A DNA stretch of 64,000 nt from Mesorhizobium sp. WSM2240 (lineage in GTDB: Bacteria > Pseudomonadota > Alphaproteobacteria > Rhizobiales > Rhizobiaceae): the NCBI RefSeq assembly GCF_040438645.1, contig NZ_CP159253.1, positions 4,888,501 to 4,952,500 on the forward strand, in the 5' to 3' direction. The notes under the pieces are model-generated. The model searched no databases. It was given only the letters and a program-made list of their open reading frames with translations, and had not been told where the DNA came from. This document shows positions 8,982 through 17,380 of this stretch, in pieces. Within the stretch, counting starts at the first letter, position 1, and every line of letters begins with the position of its first letter. Both the position numbers and the translations under genes were made by a program.

Positions 8982-9701
8982 ATGCCGCGAGTGGCGACGC
9001 GGGCCGCCAGGCCGAAAATTCTGATCGTGCTGCACCAGGAAACCTCGAGCCCCGGCCGCGTCGGCCACCTGCTTCTGGAAAACGGCTTCGATCTCGACAT
9101 CAGGCGGCCACCGCTCGGCGACGAATTGCCCGAGACGCTCGACCATCACGCCGGCGCGGTTGTGTTCGGCGGACCGATGAGCGCCAATGATCACGACGAT
9201 TTCGTCAAGCGCGAGACCGAATGGCTCGCCGTCCCGTTGAAGGAAAACCGCCCGTTTCTCGGCATCTGCCTTGGCGCGCAGATGCTGGTCAACCATCTCG
9301 GCGGCAAGGTCGAGGGCCATGGCGAAGGGCTGGTCGAGATCGGCTGGTATCCGCTGAAGCCGACCGAGGAAGGCAAGCAGCTGATGCACTGGCCCGAAAT
9401 GGTCTACCAGTTCCATCGCGAAGGGTTTTCGCTGCCGTCCGGCGCGACACTACTGGCGACCGCCGAGATCTATCCGAACCAAGCCTTCCGCTATGGCGAC
9501 AATGCCTGGGGCATCCAGTTTCATGCCGAACTGACGCGTGTGATGATGCACCGCTGGGTGGTGCGCGGGGCGCATCGGTTCGTACTGCCCGGCGCCCAGC
9601 CGGGCCGCGACCATCTCGGCGGCAGGCTGATCTGGGACATGCATCTGAAGCGCTGGCTCACCGAGTTTCTGGAGATGATCTTCGGCAATCCCGAACGCTG
9701 A
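8982..9701 (+). CDS. Class I glutamine amidotransferase (GMP synthase-like)
   Basis: A 239-residue stand-alone type 1 glutamine amidotransferase domain. The nucleophile elbow FLGICLGAQM holds Cys96, and the His and Glu of the triad are visible in GIQFHAEL. The oxyanion strand is VVFGGPMSAND. No synthetase domain is fused, so this is not GuaA; it resembles the GMP synthase-like amidotransferase or hydrolase group of unknown substrate. It starts 5 bp after the TerB-like gene and is the last gene of the hem operon. Confidence 0.85.
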   Translation: MPRVATRAARPKILIVLHQETSSPGRVGHLLLENGFDLDIRRPPLGDELPETLDHHAGAVVFGGPMSANDHDDFVKRETEWLAVPLKENRPFLGICLGAQMLVNHLGGKVEGHGEGLVEIGWYPLKPTEEGKQLMHWPEMVYQFHREGFSLPSGATLLATAEIYPNQAFRYGDNAWGIQFHAELTRVMMHRWVVRGAHRFVLPGAQPGRDHLGGRLIWDMHLKRWLTEFLEMIFGNPER

Positions 9702-9715
9702 GCCGTCCGGCGGCT

Positions 9716-10957
9716 TCAGTGCCGTCCTTCTAGATGGCGCACTTTGCGCAGTTCCGGAAACAGGAAGGCCCAGAGACCTGCCACCACGACCGCGCCGACC
9801 CCGCCGAACACCACGGCGGGCACGGTGCCGATCAGCGCCGCCATCGTGCCGGCGCGGAATTCGCCGAGTTCGTTGGATGCGCCGACGAACACCCCGTTGA
9901 CGGCATTGACGCGGCCGCGCACCTCGTCGGGCGTCCAGAGCTGGATCAGCGTCTCGCGCACATAGACGCTGACCATGTCGGTCGCGCCAATCATCGCCAA
10001 CGCGAAGATCGACAGCCAAGGCACCGTCGATACGCCGAATACGGCGGTGAACACGCCGAACATGGCGACGAAGAAGAACATGATCCGCCCCGCATGGTCT
10101 CTGAGCGGGTGTCCCGCCAGCCAGATGGCGACGAAGATCGCGCCGATGCCGGGCGCCGCGCGCAACAGGCCGAGACCCCAAGGGCCGAGTTCGAGGATGT
10201 CGCGGGCATAGACTGGAAGCAGCGCCACTGCTCCCGACAGAAGCACCGCGAACAGGTCGAGCGAGATCGCGCCGAGCACGATCTTTTCGCTCCAGATGTA
10301 GCGGAAGCCGGCAAACAGCGTGTCGAGGGTCGGCTTGTCGGTTTCGGTGCGCTGGGCCGGCTTCGGGATCGAGATAACCAGCAGGCTCGAGACCAGCATG
10401 AGCACCGCAGCCGTTCCATAGGCCGCTTCGGGTGAAACGCCATAGAGCAGGCCGCCCGCGACCGGACCGACGATCGTCGCCATCTGCCAGGCCGACGAAT
10501 TCCAGGCGACAGCGTTGGCGAAATCGTCCGCCGGCACCAGATTGGCCACCAGCGAGGCCGACGCCGGCCCGAAGAAGGCGCGGGCGATCCCGAACGCCGC
10601 CAGCACCGCGAAAATGGGGATCGGGCCTGCAAGTCCGCGGATCGCCAGGACGAGAAGCGCCAGCGCGCAGAGCGCCTCGAGAAGGGCCGCCAGCGCCATG
10701 ATCAGCCGCCGCCCGAACCGGTCGGCGACGACGCCGGTGATCAGGACAAGAAGCAGAGATGGCGCGAACTGAATGACGCCGACCAGACCGAGATCGAACG
10801 GATTGCGCGTCAGGTCGTAAATCTGCCAGCCGACTGCCACCGAGACGATCTGGGTGGAGAAGGTCGCGAGGAACCGCGCTGCCCAGAAGCGCAGGAAGGA
10901 GCCGTGGCGAAAGGCGGCATAGCGCTGGTCGACTGCGGTCTCGGCTTCTGAACTCAT
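9716..10957 (-). CDS. MFS transporter, EntS-like exporter
   Basis: A 413-residue inner-membrane protein with about 11-12 hydrophobic spans. It has the short start RHGSFLRFWAARFLATF, the inter-helix motif VADRFGRRLIM between helices 2 and 3, and the pattern of the MFS_3/EntS family that exports siderophores or small drugs. The ligand cannot be inferred, since no siderophore genes are nearby. It is convergent with the amidotransferase gene and monocistronic here. Confidence 0.88.
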   Translation of the reverse strand: MSSEAETAVDQRYAAFRHGSFLRFWAARFLATFSTQIVSVAVGWQIYDLTRNPFDLGLVGVIQFAPSLLLVLITGVVADRFGRRLIMALAALLEALCALALLVLAIRGLAGPIPIFAVLAAFGIARAFFGPASASLVANLVPADDFANAVAWNSSAWQMATIVGPVAGGLLYGVSPEAAYGTAAVLMLVSSLLVISIPKPAQRTETDKPTLDTLFAGFRYIWSEKIVLGAISLDLFAVLLSGAVALLPVYARDILELGPWGLGLLRAAPGIGAIFVAIWLAGHPLRDHAGRIMFFFVAMFGVFTAVFGVSTVPWLSIFALAMIGATDMVSVYVRETLIQLWTPDEVRGRVNAVNGVFVGASNELGEFRAGTMAALIGTVPAVVFGGVGAVVVAGLWAFLFPELRKVRHLEGRH

Positions 10958-11281
10958 CTCGGCGCTTCATTCATGGCCGTCAGGCATCGACTCCAGATAG
11001 CCGAAGCGCAGTGCCTTAGCGCAGTTTCGGCACGCTTGCGCCAGCTTATCGGCGCTGGCCCAAGAAATTTTTGCATTCAGCGGCTGCATCGGCAGGACGC
11101 AGGATTTCCTGATTGCGAAACCGATCCCCGGCCGGTCCACCTGGGCCCGCCGGCAAGCGGCAGCGCCAGAGGCCACGCGGGGGCGGCGAAAAAATGGACG
11201 AAAAGCCTCTCATGTGAGAAACTTCACATACGCGCTACAACTGCGGTTGCACAAATGGCGATCGGGTTAAAGGGGGTGAAC
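10958..11281. other. Intergenic region of 324 bp
   Basis: No credible gene is seen. Frames open through this stretch have atypical Cys/Arg/His-rich translations. It holds the upstream region of the MFS gene on the left and, at the right end, a CRP-like palindrome and the AGGGGGTGAAC ribosome-binding site of the small FlbD-like gene. Confidence 0.7.
11213..11228. promoter_or_regulatory. CRP-like palindrome TGTGA-N6-TCACA
   Basis: A perfect five-base dyad TGTGA/TCACA separated by six bases, extended by A and T on the outside. It matches the core of the classical cAMP-CRP site and lies 54 bp before the start of the small gene at 11282. Rhizobial CRP-type regulators can use different consensus sequences, so the cognate protein is unknown. 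Confidence 0.45.
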
Positions 11282-11497
11282 ATGTGGATTCGGCTGACGC
11301 GCGCTGACGGAAATCCGATCACGGTCAACACCGACTACCTGGTTTCAATCCAGGACCACGGAGACCGCACATTGATCGTGCATACCTGCGGCGAGTTGCT
11401 TGTCCTGGAAAGCCAGTTGGCGCTTTTCGAGGCACTGCGCCTCCAGCCGATCGATCGCGACGGCCCCAAGCGGGACCGTCGCGCGGAACTTCACTGA
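11282..11497 (+). CDS. Small protein resembling the FlbD/SwrD family
   Basis: A 71-residue protein beginning MWIRLTRADGNPITVN. The pattern (I-x-L-T-R-x-(N/D)-G-x-x-(I/F)-x-V-N, then an Ile-rich strand and a T-L-x-V strand) resembles the small FlbD/SwrD family associated with flagellar loci in other bacteria. No flagellar genes are near, and the C-terminus (RDGPKRDRRAELH) is its own. A strong ribosome-binding site (AGGGGGTGAAC) supports the ATG at 11282 over longer reading. Function is unknown; the family resemblance is by eye. Confidence 0.6.
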   Translation: MWIRLTRADGNPITVNTDYLVSIQDHGDRTLIVHTCGELLVLESQLALFEALRLQPIDRDGPKRDRRAELH

Positions 11498-11570
11498 ATC
11501 GCAAAGCAATCCGACCGCGAACAACCGATCCGCGTTGCAATGCCTGAACTATGGTGAAAATTCGATCCGC

Positions 11571-11646
<76 letters not shown>

Positions 11647-11665
11647 GTCCAGCGGATGGGCCGTA

Positions 11666-11693
11666 TTTATGTGCGGCGCCCCCATACTGTCAA
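11666..11693 (-). promoter_or_regulatory. Promoter of tRNA-Ala
   Basis: Read on the minus strand, a perfect TTGACA (11688-11693) is followed after 16 bp by CATAAA (11666-11671), about 20 bp before the tRNA 5' end. Spacing and location fit a housekeeping sigma-70-type promoter. Confidence 0.6.
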
Positions 11694-11786
11694 GCAAAGA
11701 GCGGGCGCGATTCGACGCTCCGGCAACCAGCACTTGCCGCGTCGCCGGCCAGTGGCTACATGTCGCCAATTCAATGGGAGAACGGC

Positions 11787-12077
11787 ATGATCGCCCTCAT
11801 TCAGACTGTGGTTCTGGCGCTGGACATTTACTGGTGGCTTCTCATCGCTTCGGCGGTTTTCTCATGGCTCTACGCTTTCAACGTCGTCAATTCCCGTAAC
11901 CAGTTCGTCGGCACGATCGGCAACTTCCTGTTCCGCATCACGGAGCCGGTGCTGGCGCCGGTCCGTCGCTTTCTACCCGATCTCGGTGGTATCGATATTT
12001 CGCCGATCATCGTGCTCTTGATCATCTTCTTCATCCGCCAGTTCCTGCTGACCACGGTTGCGCCGCTCGTCATCTGA
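11787..12077 (+). CDS. YggT family membrane protein
   Basis: A 96-residue inner-membrane protein with two hydrophobic segments (about 4-26 and 70-90) around a conserved central loop with [24 protein letters not shown], the YggT signature. Family members are linked to cell division, osmotic response or membrane complex assembly, with no firm activity. The ATG at 11787 follows GGGAGAACGGC; it is followed 9 bp later by the DUF167 gene, a pairing (yggT-yggU) widely conserved. Confidence 0.93.
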   Translation: MIALIQTVVLALDIYWWLLIASAVFSWLYAFNVVNSRNQFVGTIGNFLFRITEPVLAPVRRFLPDLGGIDISPIIVLLIIFFIRQFLLTTVAPLVI

Positions 12078-12086
12078 GCTTGCCCG

Positions 12087-12416
12087 GTGGCCGGCTTCTG
12101 GCGTGTGCGCGACGACGGGATCGACATCCACGTCCGGCTGACGCCGCGTGCTTCGAAAGACGCCATCGAAGGCATCGAGGAAAAAATGGACGGACGCGCG
12201 CATCTCAATGCGCGCGTCCGCGCCGTCCCTGAAAAGAGCGCGGCAAACGCGGCTCTGGAGAAGCTGGTGGCCTCGCTCATGGGCGTTCCAGCGAGCAGCG
12301 TATCGGTTGTTTCGGGCGCGACATCGCGCCTGAAGACGGTGCGGATCGCCGGCGAAGCGAGGGAACTCGCGGCGCAGCTGAAGAAGCTCGTGGACACCGG
12401 CAAAGCCGGAGATTGA
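12087..12416 (+). CDS. DUF167 (YggU) family protein
   Basis: A 109-residue soluble alpha/beta protein of the YggU/DUF167 family. The family motifs are LTPRASKDAIEGI, the VPEKSAANAALEKLVA helix and the SVVSGATSRLKTVRI strand. Function is unknown. The start is GTG at 12087, 9 bp after yggT, which suggests co-transcription. Confidence 0.93.
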   Translation: MAGFWRVRDDGIDIHVRLTPRASKDAIEGIEEKMDGRAHLNARVRAVPEKSAANAALEKLVASLMGVPASSVSVVSGATSRLKTVRIAGEARELAAQLKKLVDTGKAGD

Positions 12417-12437
12417 GCGGACGATTAACGCCGGCGG

Positions 12438-14093
12438 CTAGTTTGAGCCAGCATGCCTGCCCGCATTGCGCCCGGAAAAGATGCAGCCGCCGAGGAATGT
12501 GCCTTCGAGCGCGTTGTAGCCGTGATACCCGCCGCCGCCGAAGCCGGCCACTTCGCCCGCGGCGTAGAGGCCGGGGATCGGCTCGCCCGCCGCATCCAGG
12601 ACCTGCGAATTGAGGTTGGTGTGCAGCCCGCCCAGAGTCTTGCGGGTGAGGATGTGCAGGCGAACGGCGATAAGCGGGCCGTTTTCAGGATCGAGTATCC
12701 GGTGCGGTCTGGCCGTGCGGATCAGCCTGTCGCCGAGATAGTTGCGCGCGCCATGGATGGCGGTGACCTGCGCATCCTTGGAGAACGGATTTTCCACCTC
12801 GCGGTCGCGCGCCTCGATCTGGGCCAGCAGCCGGTCGTGATCGATCAGGCCTTCGCCGGCCAGCGCATTCATGCCGGCGACCAGTTCGCGCAGATTGCTT
12901 TTGACGATGAAATCCTCGCCCTTTTCCTTGAACGCCTCGACCGGCGGCGGCGCGCCCACGCCGCGCCGGCTCTTCAGCACCGCGCGCCATGACTTGGAGG
13001 TAAAGTCCGGATTCTGCTCCGAGCCGGACAAGGCAAATTCCTTCTTGACGATCTTCTGCGTCAGCACGAACCAGGAATAGTCGTGGCCGGTCGAAAGGAT
13101 GTGTTTCAGCGTCGACAGCGTGTCGAAGCCGGGCATGCATGGCGCGGGCAGCCGGTTGCCGGTCGCGTCGAACCACAGCGAGGACGGCCCGGGCAGGATG
13201 CGGATGCCGTGGTTCGGCCAGATCGGCGCCCAGTTCCTTACGCCTTCCGTGTAGTGCCACATGCGGTCGGCATTGATGACCGCGCCGCCGGCCGCCTGCG
13301 TGATCGCCACCATACGGCCGTCGACATGGTGCGGCACGCCGGCGACCATGCTTCTGGGCGGCGGCCCGAGCCGATTCGCCGGCCAGTTCTTTCTGACCAG
13401 GTCGAAATTGCCGCCGATGCCGCCGGAGGTCACGACGACCGCGCCCGTGTGAAATTCGAAATCGCCGATTGCCTCGCGCCCGGATTGCTGGCCGCGCTCG
13501 ACGGTCGATGGCTCGAGCTCCTCGCCTGCAACGCCCGTCACCGCGCCGTTTGTCTTGACCAATCGGCTCGCCCGATGGCGGAATTTCAGTTCGATCTTTC
13601 CCTGGGAAACGTGCTCGCGCACGCGCCGGACGAACGGCTCGAGCACGCCCGGTCCCGTGCCCCAGGTGATATGAAAACGCGGCACCGAATTGCCGTGGCC
13701 ATGCGCGTGGCCGCCGCCTCGCTCGGCCCAGCCGACCACCGGAAACCAGCGCATGCCTTGCTGATGGAGCCACGCCCGCATCTCGCCGGCGGCGAAATCG
13801 ACATAGGCTTCCGCCACTTTGCGCGGCCAGAAATCCTCGTCGCGATCGAACTGCGCCGAGCCCAGCCAGTCCTGCATCGCCAGATCGCGGCTGTCCCTTA
13901 TGCGCAGCCGCCGCTGTTCCGGGCTGTCGACGAAGAACAGCCCGCCAAGCGACCAGAAGGCCTGGCCGCCGAGCGAGTTTTCGCCTTCCTGTTCGAGAAT
14001 GATGACCCGCTTGCCGGCATCGGCAAGCTCGGCCGCCGCGACCAGCCCGGCGAGACCTCCGCCCACGATGATCGCGTCGGCATGTTCGGCCAT
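12438..14093 (-). CDS. FAD-binding dehydrogenase (KstD/fumarate-reductase-like flavoprotein)
   Basis: A 551-residue flavoprotein. The dinucleotide-binding motif IIVGGGLAGLVAAAELADAG is near residues 7-26 and a late FAD-contact segment, PGLYAAGEVAGFGGGGYHG, is near the C-terminus, as in FAD_binding_2 enzymes. It matches the large putative FAD-binding dehydrogenase group common in proteobacteria, whose substrate is not defined. GGAGGGATACC precedes the chosen ATG at 14093; the frame is open for 83 more codons upstream without a good start. It diverges from purH. Confidence 0.88.
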   Translation of the reverse strand: MAEHADAIIVGGGLAGLVAAAELADAGKRVIILEQEGENSLGGQAFWSLGGLFFVDSPEQRRLRIRDSRDLAMQDWLGSAQFDRDEDFWPRKVAEAYVDFAAGEMRAWLHQQGMRWFPVVGWAERGGGHAHGHGNSVPRFHITWGTGPGVLEPFVRRVREHVSQGKIELKFRHRASRLVKTNGAVTGVAGEELEPSTVERGQQSGREAIGDFEFHTGAVVVTSGGIGGNFDLVRKNWPANRLGPPPRSMVAGVPHHVDGRMVAITQAAGGAVINADRMWHYTEGVRNWAPIWPNHGIRILPGPSSLWFDATGNRLPAPCMPGFDTLSTLKHILSTGHDYSWFVLTQKIVKKEFALSGSEQNPDFTSKSWRAVLKSRRGVGAPPPVEAFKEKGEDFIVKSNLRELVAGMNALAGEGLIDHDRLLAQIEARDREVENPFSKDAQVTAIHGARNYLGDRLIRTARPHRILDPENGPLIAVRLHILTRKTLGGLHTNLNSQVLDAAGEPIPGLYAAGEVAGFGGGGYHGYNALEGTFLGGCIFSGRNAGRHAGSN

Positions 14094-14228
14094 GGTATCC
14101 CTCCCCGTGTGGTTGCAGTGTTGGCCGAGGGCAGGTGAGCGATCAAGGAAAATGTCGGTCTTCTTGTCCCGGCAGGCTTGTGGTGCTACGGCCCCGCCAC
14201 AGCGCTTTCGATCCGAAAGGACTCCGCC

Positions 14229-15845
14229 ATGGCCGTCACCTCGAAGAAAATCCCCGCTCCCGATCTCGTGCCGGTCCGGCGAGCGCTGCTGTCGGTTTCG
14301 GACAAGACCGGGCTGGTCGATTTCGCCGCCGCCCTGGCGCATTCAGGTATCGAGCTGGTCTCCACCGGCGGCACTGCCAAGGCCATCGCCGACGCCGGCA
14401 TTGCGGTGCGCGACGTTTCCGATCTCACCGGCTTTCCCGAAATCATGGACGGGCGCGTAAAAACGCTGCATCCGGCCGTGCACGGCGCATTGCTCGGCAT
14501 ACGCGACGATCCCGAGCATCAGGACGCAATGCGCGAACACGGCATCGAGCCGATCGACCTCGTCGTTGTCAATCTCTATCCATTCGAGGATGTCCGCCGT
14601 TCCGGCGCCGACTATGCCTCGATCGTCGAGAATATCGACATTGGCGGCCCGGCCATGGTCCGCGCCTCGGCGAAGAACCACGCCTATGTCGCGATAGTCA
14701 CCGATCCGGAGGACTATGCCCCTCTCCTCAACGCGCTGGAGATGAACATAGGCAACCTGTCGCTGGAATTCCGCCAGAAGCTCGCCGCCAAGGCCTTTGC
14801 CCGCACCGCCGCCTATGACGCCGCGATCTCGGCCTGGTTCGCCGAAGCTCTGGAAATCGAGAACCCGGCCTGGCGCGCCTTTGGCGGAAAGCTCGAAAGC
14901 GTCATGCGCTACGGCGAGAACCCTCACCAGCAGGCTGGCTTTTATCTGACCGGCGACCGCCGTCCGGGTGTCGCCACGGCGCGCCAGCTGCAAGGCAAGC
15001 AGCTCTCCTACAACAACATCAACGACACCGACGCCGCCTTCGAACTTGTCGGCGAATTCGATGCTTCGCGCTCGGCAGCGGTCGCTATCATCAAACACGC
15101 CAATCCCTGCGGCGTGGCGGAAGCAAAGTCGCTGAAGGAAGCCTATCTGAAGGCGCTGGCCTGCGACCCGGTCTCGGCCTTCGGCGGCATCGTCGCGATG
15201 AACCGCACCCTCGACGCCGAGGCCGCCGAGGAGATCGTGAAAACCTTCACCGAGGTCATCATCGCGCCTGACGCCAGCCATGACGCGCAAGCGATCGTTG
15301 CGCCGAAGAAGAACCTGAGGCTGCTGATCGCGGGCGGATTGCCTGATCCGCTCGCCGCCGGCCTTTCGGTGAAATCCGTCGCCGGCGGCCTGCTGGTCCA
15401 GGGCAGGGACAACGCGGTGGTCGTGGCCCGCGATTTGAAGGTCGTCACCAAGCGGACGCCCTCGCCGGTCGAACTGGCCGATCTGCAATTCGCCTTCCGT
15501 GTCGCCAAGCACGTCAAGTCAAACGCTATCGTCTATGCGAAGGACGGCGCGACGGTCGGCATCGGCGCCGGCCAGATGAGCCGGGTCGATTCCTCGCGCA
15601 TCGCAGCGCGCAAGGCGCTCGACGCCGCTGAAGCCGCGAGCCTGGCGGAACCTTTGACCAAAGGCTCGGTCGTCGCTTCCGACGCGTTCTTCCCCTTTGC
15701 CGACGGGCTCTTATCGGCGATTGAGGCCGGCGCCACCGCGGTCATCCAACCCGGCGGCTCGATGCGCGACGACGATGTCATCGCCGCCGCCGACGAGCAC
15801 AACATCGCCATGGTCTTCACCGGCGTCAGGCATTTCCGGCATTGA
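14229..15845 (+). CDS. purH: Bifunctional AICAR formyltransferase / IMP cyclohydrolase
   Basis: A 538-residue enzyme for the last two steps of purine synthesis. The N-terminal cyclohydrolase (MGS-like) domain has [27 protein letters not shown] and [12 protein letters not shown]; the C-terminal transformylase domain has [10 protein letters not shown] and the catalytic KHANPCGVA. It ends with [12 protein letters not shown], typical of the family. The ATG at 14229 is preceded by AAAGGA; an open frame 17 codons longer lacks a site. Confidence 0.97.
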   Translation: MAVTSKKIPAPDLVPVRRALLSVSDKTGLVDFAAALAHSGIELVSTGGTAKAIADAGIAVRDVSDLTGFPEIMDGRVKTLHPAVHGALLGIRDDPEHQDAMREHGIEPIDLVVVNLYPFEDVRRSGADYASIVENIDIGGPAMVRASAKNHAYVAIVTDPEDYAPLLNALEMNIGNLSLEFRQKLAAKAFARTAAYDAAISAWFAEALEIENPAWRAFGGKLESVMRYGENPHQQAGFYLTGDRRPGVATARQLQGKQLSYNNINDTDAAFELVGEFDASRSAAVAIIKHANPCGVAEAKSLKEAYLKALACDPVSAFGGIVAMNRTLDAEAAEEIVKTFTEVIIAPDASHDAQAIVAPKKNLRLLIAGGLPDPLAAGLSVKSVAGGLLVQGRDNAVVVARDLKVVTKRTPSPVELADLQFAFRVAKHVKSNAIVYAKDGATVGIGAGQMSRVDSSRIAARKALDAAEAASLAEPLTKGSVVASDAFFPFADGLLSAIEAGATAVIQPGGSMRDDDVIAAADEHNIAMVFTGVRHFRH

Positions 15846-15953
15846 TCCCGGCTCCCCTTGCGGGGAGGGTGGCCCGAAGGGGCCGGGTCCTCCCTCCCGA
15901 AGGAGGATTTCTACTCGTATGTGACAGTCCTCCCGTAAACGGGGAGGAAAAGA
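15846..15953. repeat. GC-rich mosaic palindromic repeat between convergent genes
   Basis: The 108 bp between purH and the convergent UMF1 gene contain at least four short hairpins: CTCCCC/GGGGAG, GGCCC/GGGCC, CCTCC/GGAGG and TCCTCCCGT/ACGGGGAGGA. This is the look of the interspersed intergenic repeats of Mesorhizobium-like genomes. It may also terminate transcription in both directions, although no long T-run is present. Confidence 0.6.
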
Positions 15954-17354
15954 TCACACCTGTGCCGGCACCTCATACTGCCTGCTCCTGACCCAGGGCA
16001 GCAGCACCAGTCCGATCATGAACAGCGCTATGATCGGCGTGACACCGAGGCGCTGCGCGTCCTGACTCGACAGGCCGAGCGCTTCCGACGCGAAGAAGGC
16101 GGTCGCGAACGCGATCGCCAGTGGCCCGATGAAGCTGGTCGCGCGGCCCGACAGCGCATAAAGGCCGAATGCTTCCGTCACCTTGTCCTTCTCGACCTGG
16201 TCGACCAGCAGCGTGCGCGATGCCGCCTGGATCGAGCCGCCGGCTGCCCCGATGAACGCCCCGGCAACATAGAACATGATATCCGGGACGTTGGTCTGGC
16301 TTCCTTCCGCGGCGATGGTCATGAACAGAACGTCGGTGCGGGTCGTCGAGATCACCAGGATACAGCTGACCGTCAGGATGAGGATGGAGCCGCTGACCAC
16401 TGCTTTCGGTCCGAAAGCCTGATCGGCGCGGCCGCCGAGCCATGCGCCGATAGCCCCGGTCAGATTGGCGAGTATCCCGAATATGCCGATCTGCACGATC
16501 GACCAACCGAGCACGCCCGCAGCGTAGATGCCGCCGAAGGAATAGAGCGCGTTGAGCGCGTCGCGGTAGAACATCGACGACATCAGGAAGCTAAAATAGC
16601 TGCGCTCGGAGGGCAGGCGGCGCAGCGTCTTGCCGAGCTCGGCAAGGCCACGCCTGACCGCCCTGTCGGCCGCAGGCCTTCTCTTGGCGTCCGGCGTCCA
16701 CAGAAACATCGGCAAGACGAAGATGACGTACCAGATGGCGGTGAGCGGGCCGGAAGCCCGGTCGCCCTCGCGTGTGGCGGCGTCCAGCCCGAACAGCGGC
16801 TCCAGCCCGATCAGCGTCTTGCCGGTGGCCGGCTGTCCGGCGAGGAACCCGAGGACGATGATCAGCGAGACCAGCCCGCCGAGATAGCCGAGCGCCCAGG
16901 CCGAGCCCGACAGCCGCCCGAGTTCGGCGCGAGGCACCAGATCGGCCATCATACCGTTGTTGAACACCGCCGCGAACTCCATTCCGACCAGCGCGATCAT
17001 GATCGCGATCATGATGAGGCCGATGTTCTCCATGCCCGGGACCGCATACCACAGCATCCAGCAGCCGATGACGCCGATGACCGAGAAGCCGAAGATCCAC
17101 GGCTTGCGCGGACCGGACGCGTCGGCGATCGCGCCGAGCACCGGCGACGAAAAGGCGATCAGCATCCCGCCAATGCCGGCTGCGTAGCCCCAGAGTTCCT
17201 GGCCCCGTGCCGCATCCGACGCCACCGCGGAGGCGAAATAGGGCGCGAACACGAATGTTATGATCAGCGTATGGAAAGGCTGCTGCGCCCAGTCGAACAG
17301 CATCCAGCCCCATATGCCGCGCCGCGTCGCAGCGTCCCGCTTTCCCTCGACCAT
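15954..17354 (-). CDS. MFS transporter, UMF1 (Atg22-like) family
   Basis: A 466-residue inner-membrane protein with about 12 hydrophobic spans. The start GIWGWMLFDWAQQPFHTLI is the family signature, and EFAAVFNNGMMADLVP and SGSAWALGYLGG follow. UMF1 proteins are major-facilitator permeases related to yeast Atg22, an amino-acid effluxer of the vacuole. It lies 26 bp downstream of the NAD-glutamate dehydrogenase gene, and the shared direction suggests one transcript; a link to amino-acid or ammonium handling is inference. Confidence 0.92.
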   Translation of the reverse strand: MVEGKRDAATRRGIWGWMLFDWAQQPFHTLIITFVFAPYFASAVASDAARGQELWGYAAGIGGMLIAFSSPVLGAIADASGPRKPWIFGFSVIGVIGCWMLWYAVPGMENIGLIMIAIMIALVGMEFAAVFNNGMMADLVPRAELGRLSGSAWALGYLGGLVSLIIVLGFLAGQPATGKTLIGLEPLFGLDAATREGDRASGPLTAIWYVIFVLPMFLWTPDAKRRPAADRAVRRGLAELGKTLRRLPSERSYFSFLMSSMFYRDALNALYSFGGIYAAGVLGWSIVQIGIFGILANLTGAIGAWLGGRADQAFGPKAVVSGSILILTVSCILVISTTRTDVLFMTIAAEGSQTNVPDIMFYVAGAFIGAAGGSIQAASRTLLVDQVEKDKVTEAFGLYALSGRATSFIGPLAIAFATAFFASEALGLSSQDAQRLGVTPIIALFMIGLVLLPWVRSRQYEVPAQV

Positions 17355-17380
17355 TTCTGCTTTTCCTCCGGACCGCCCGG

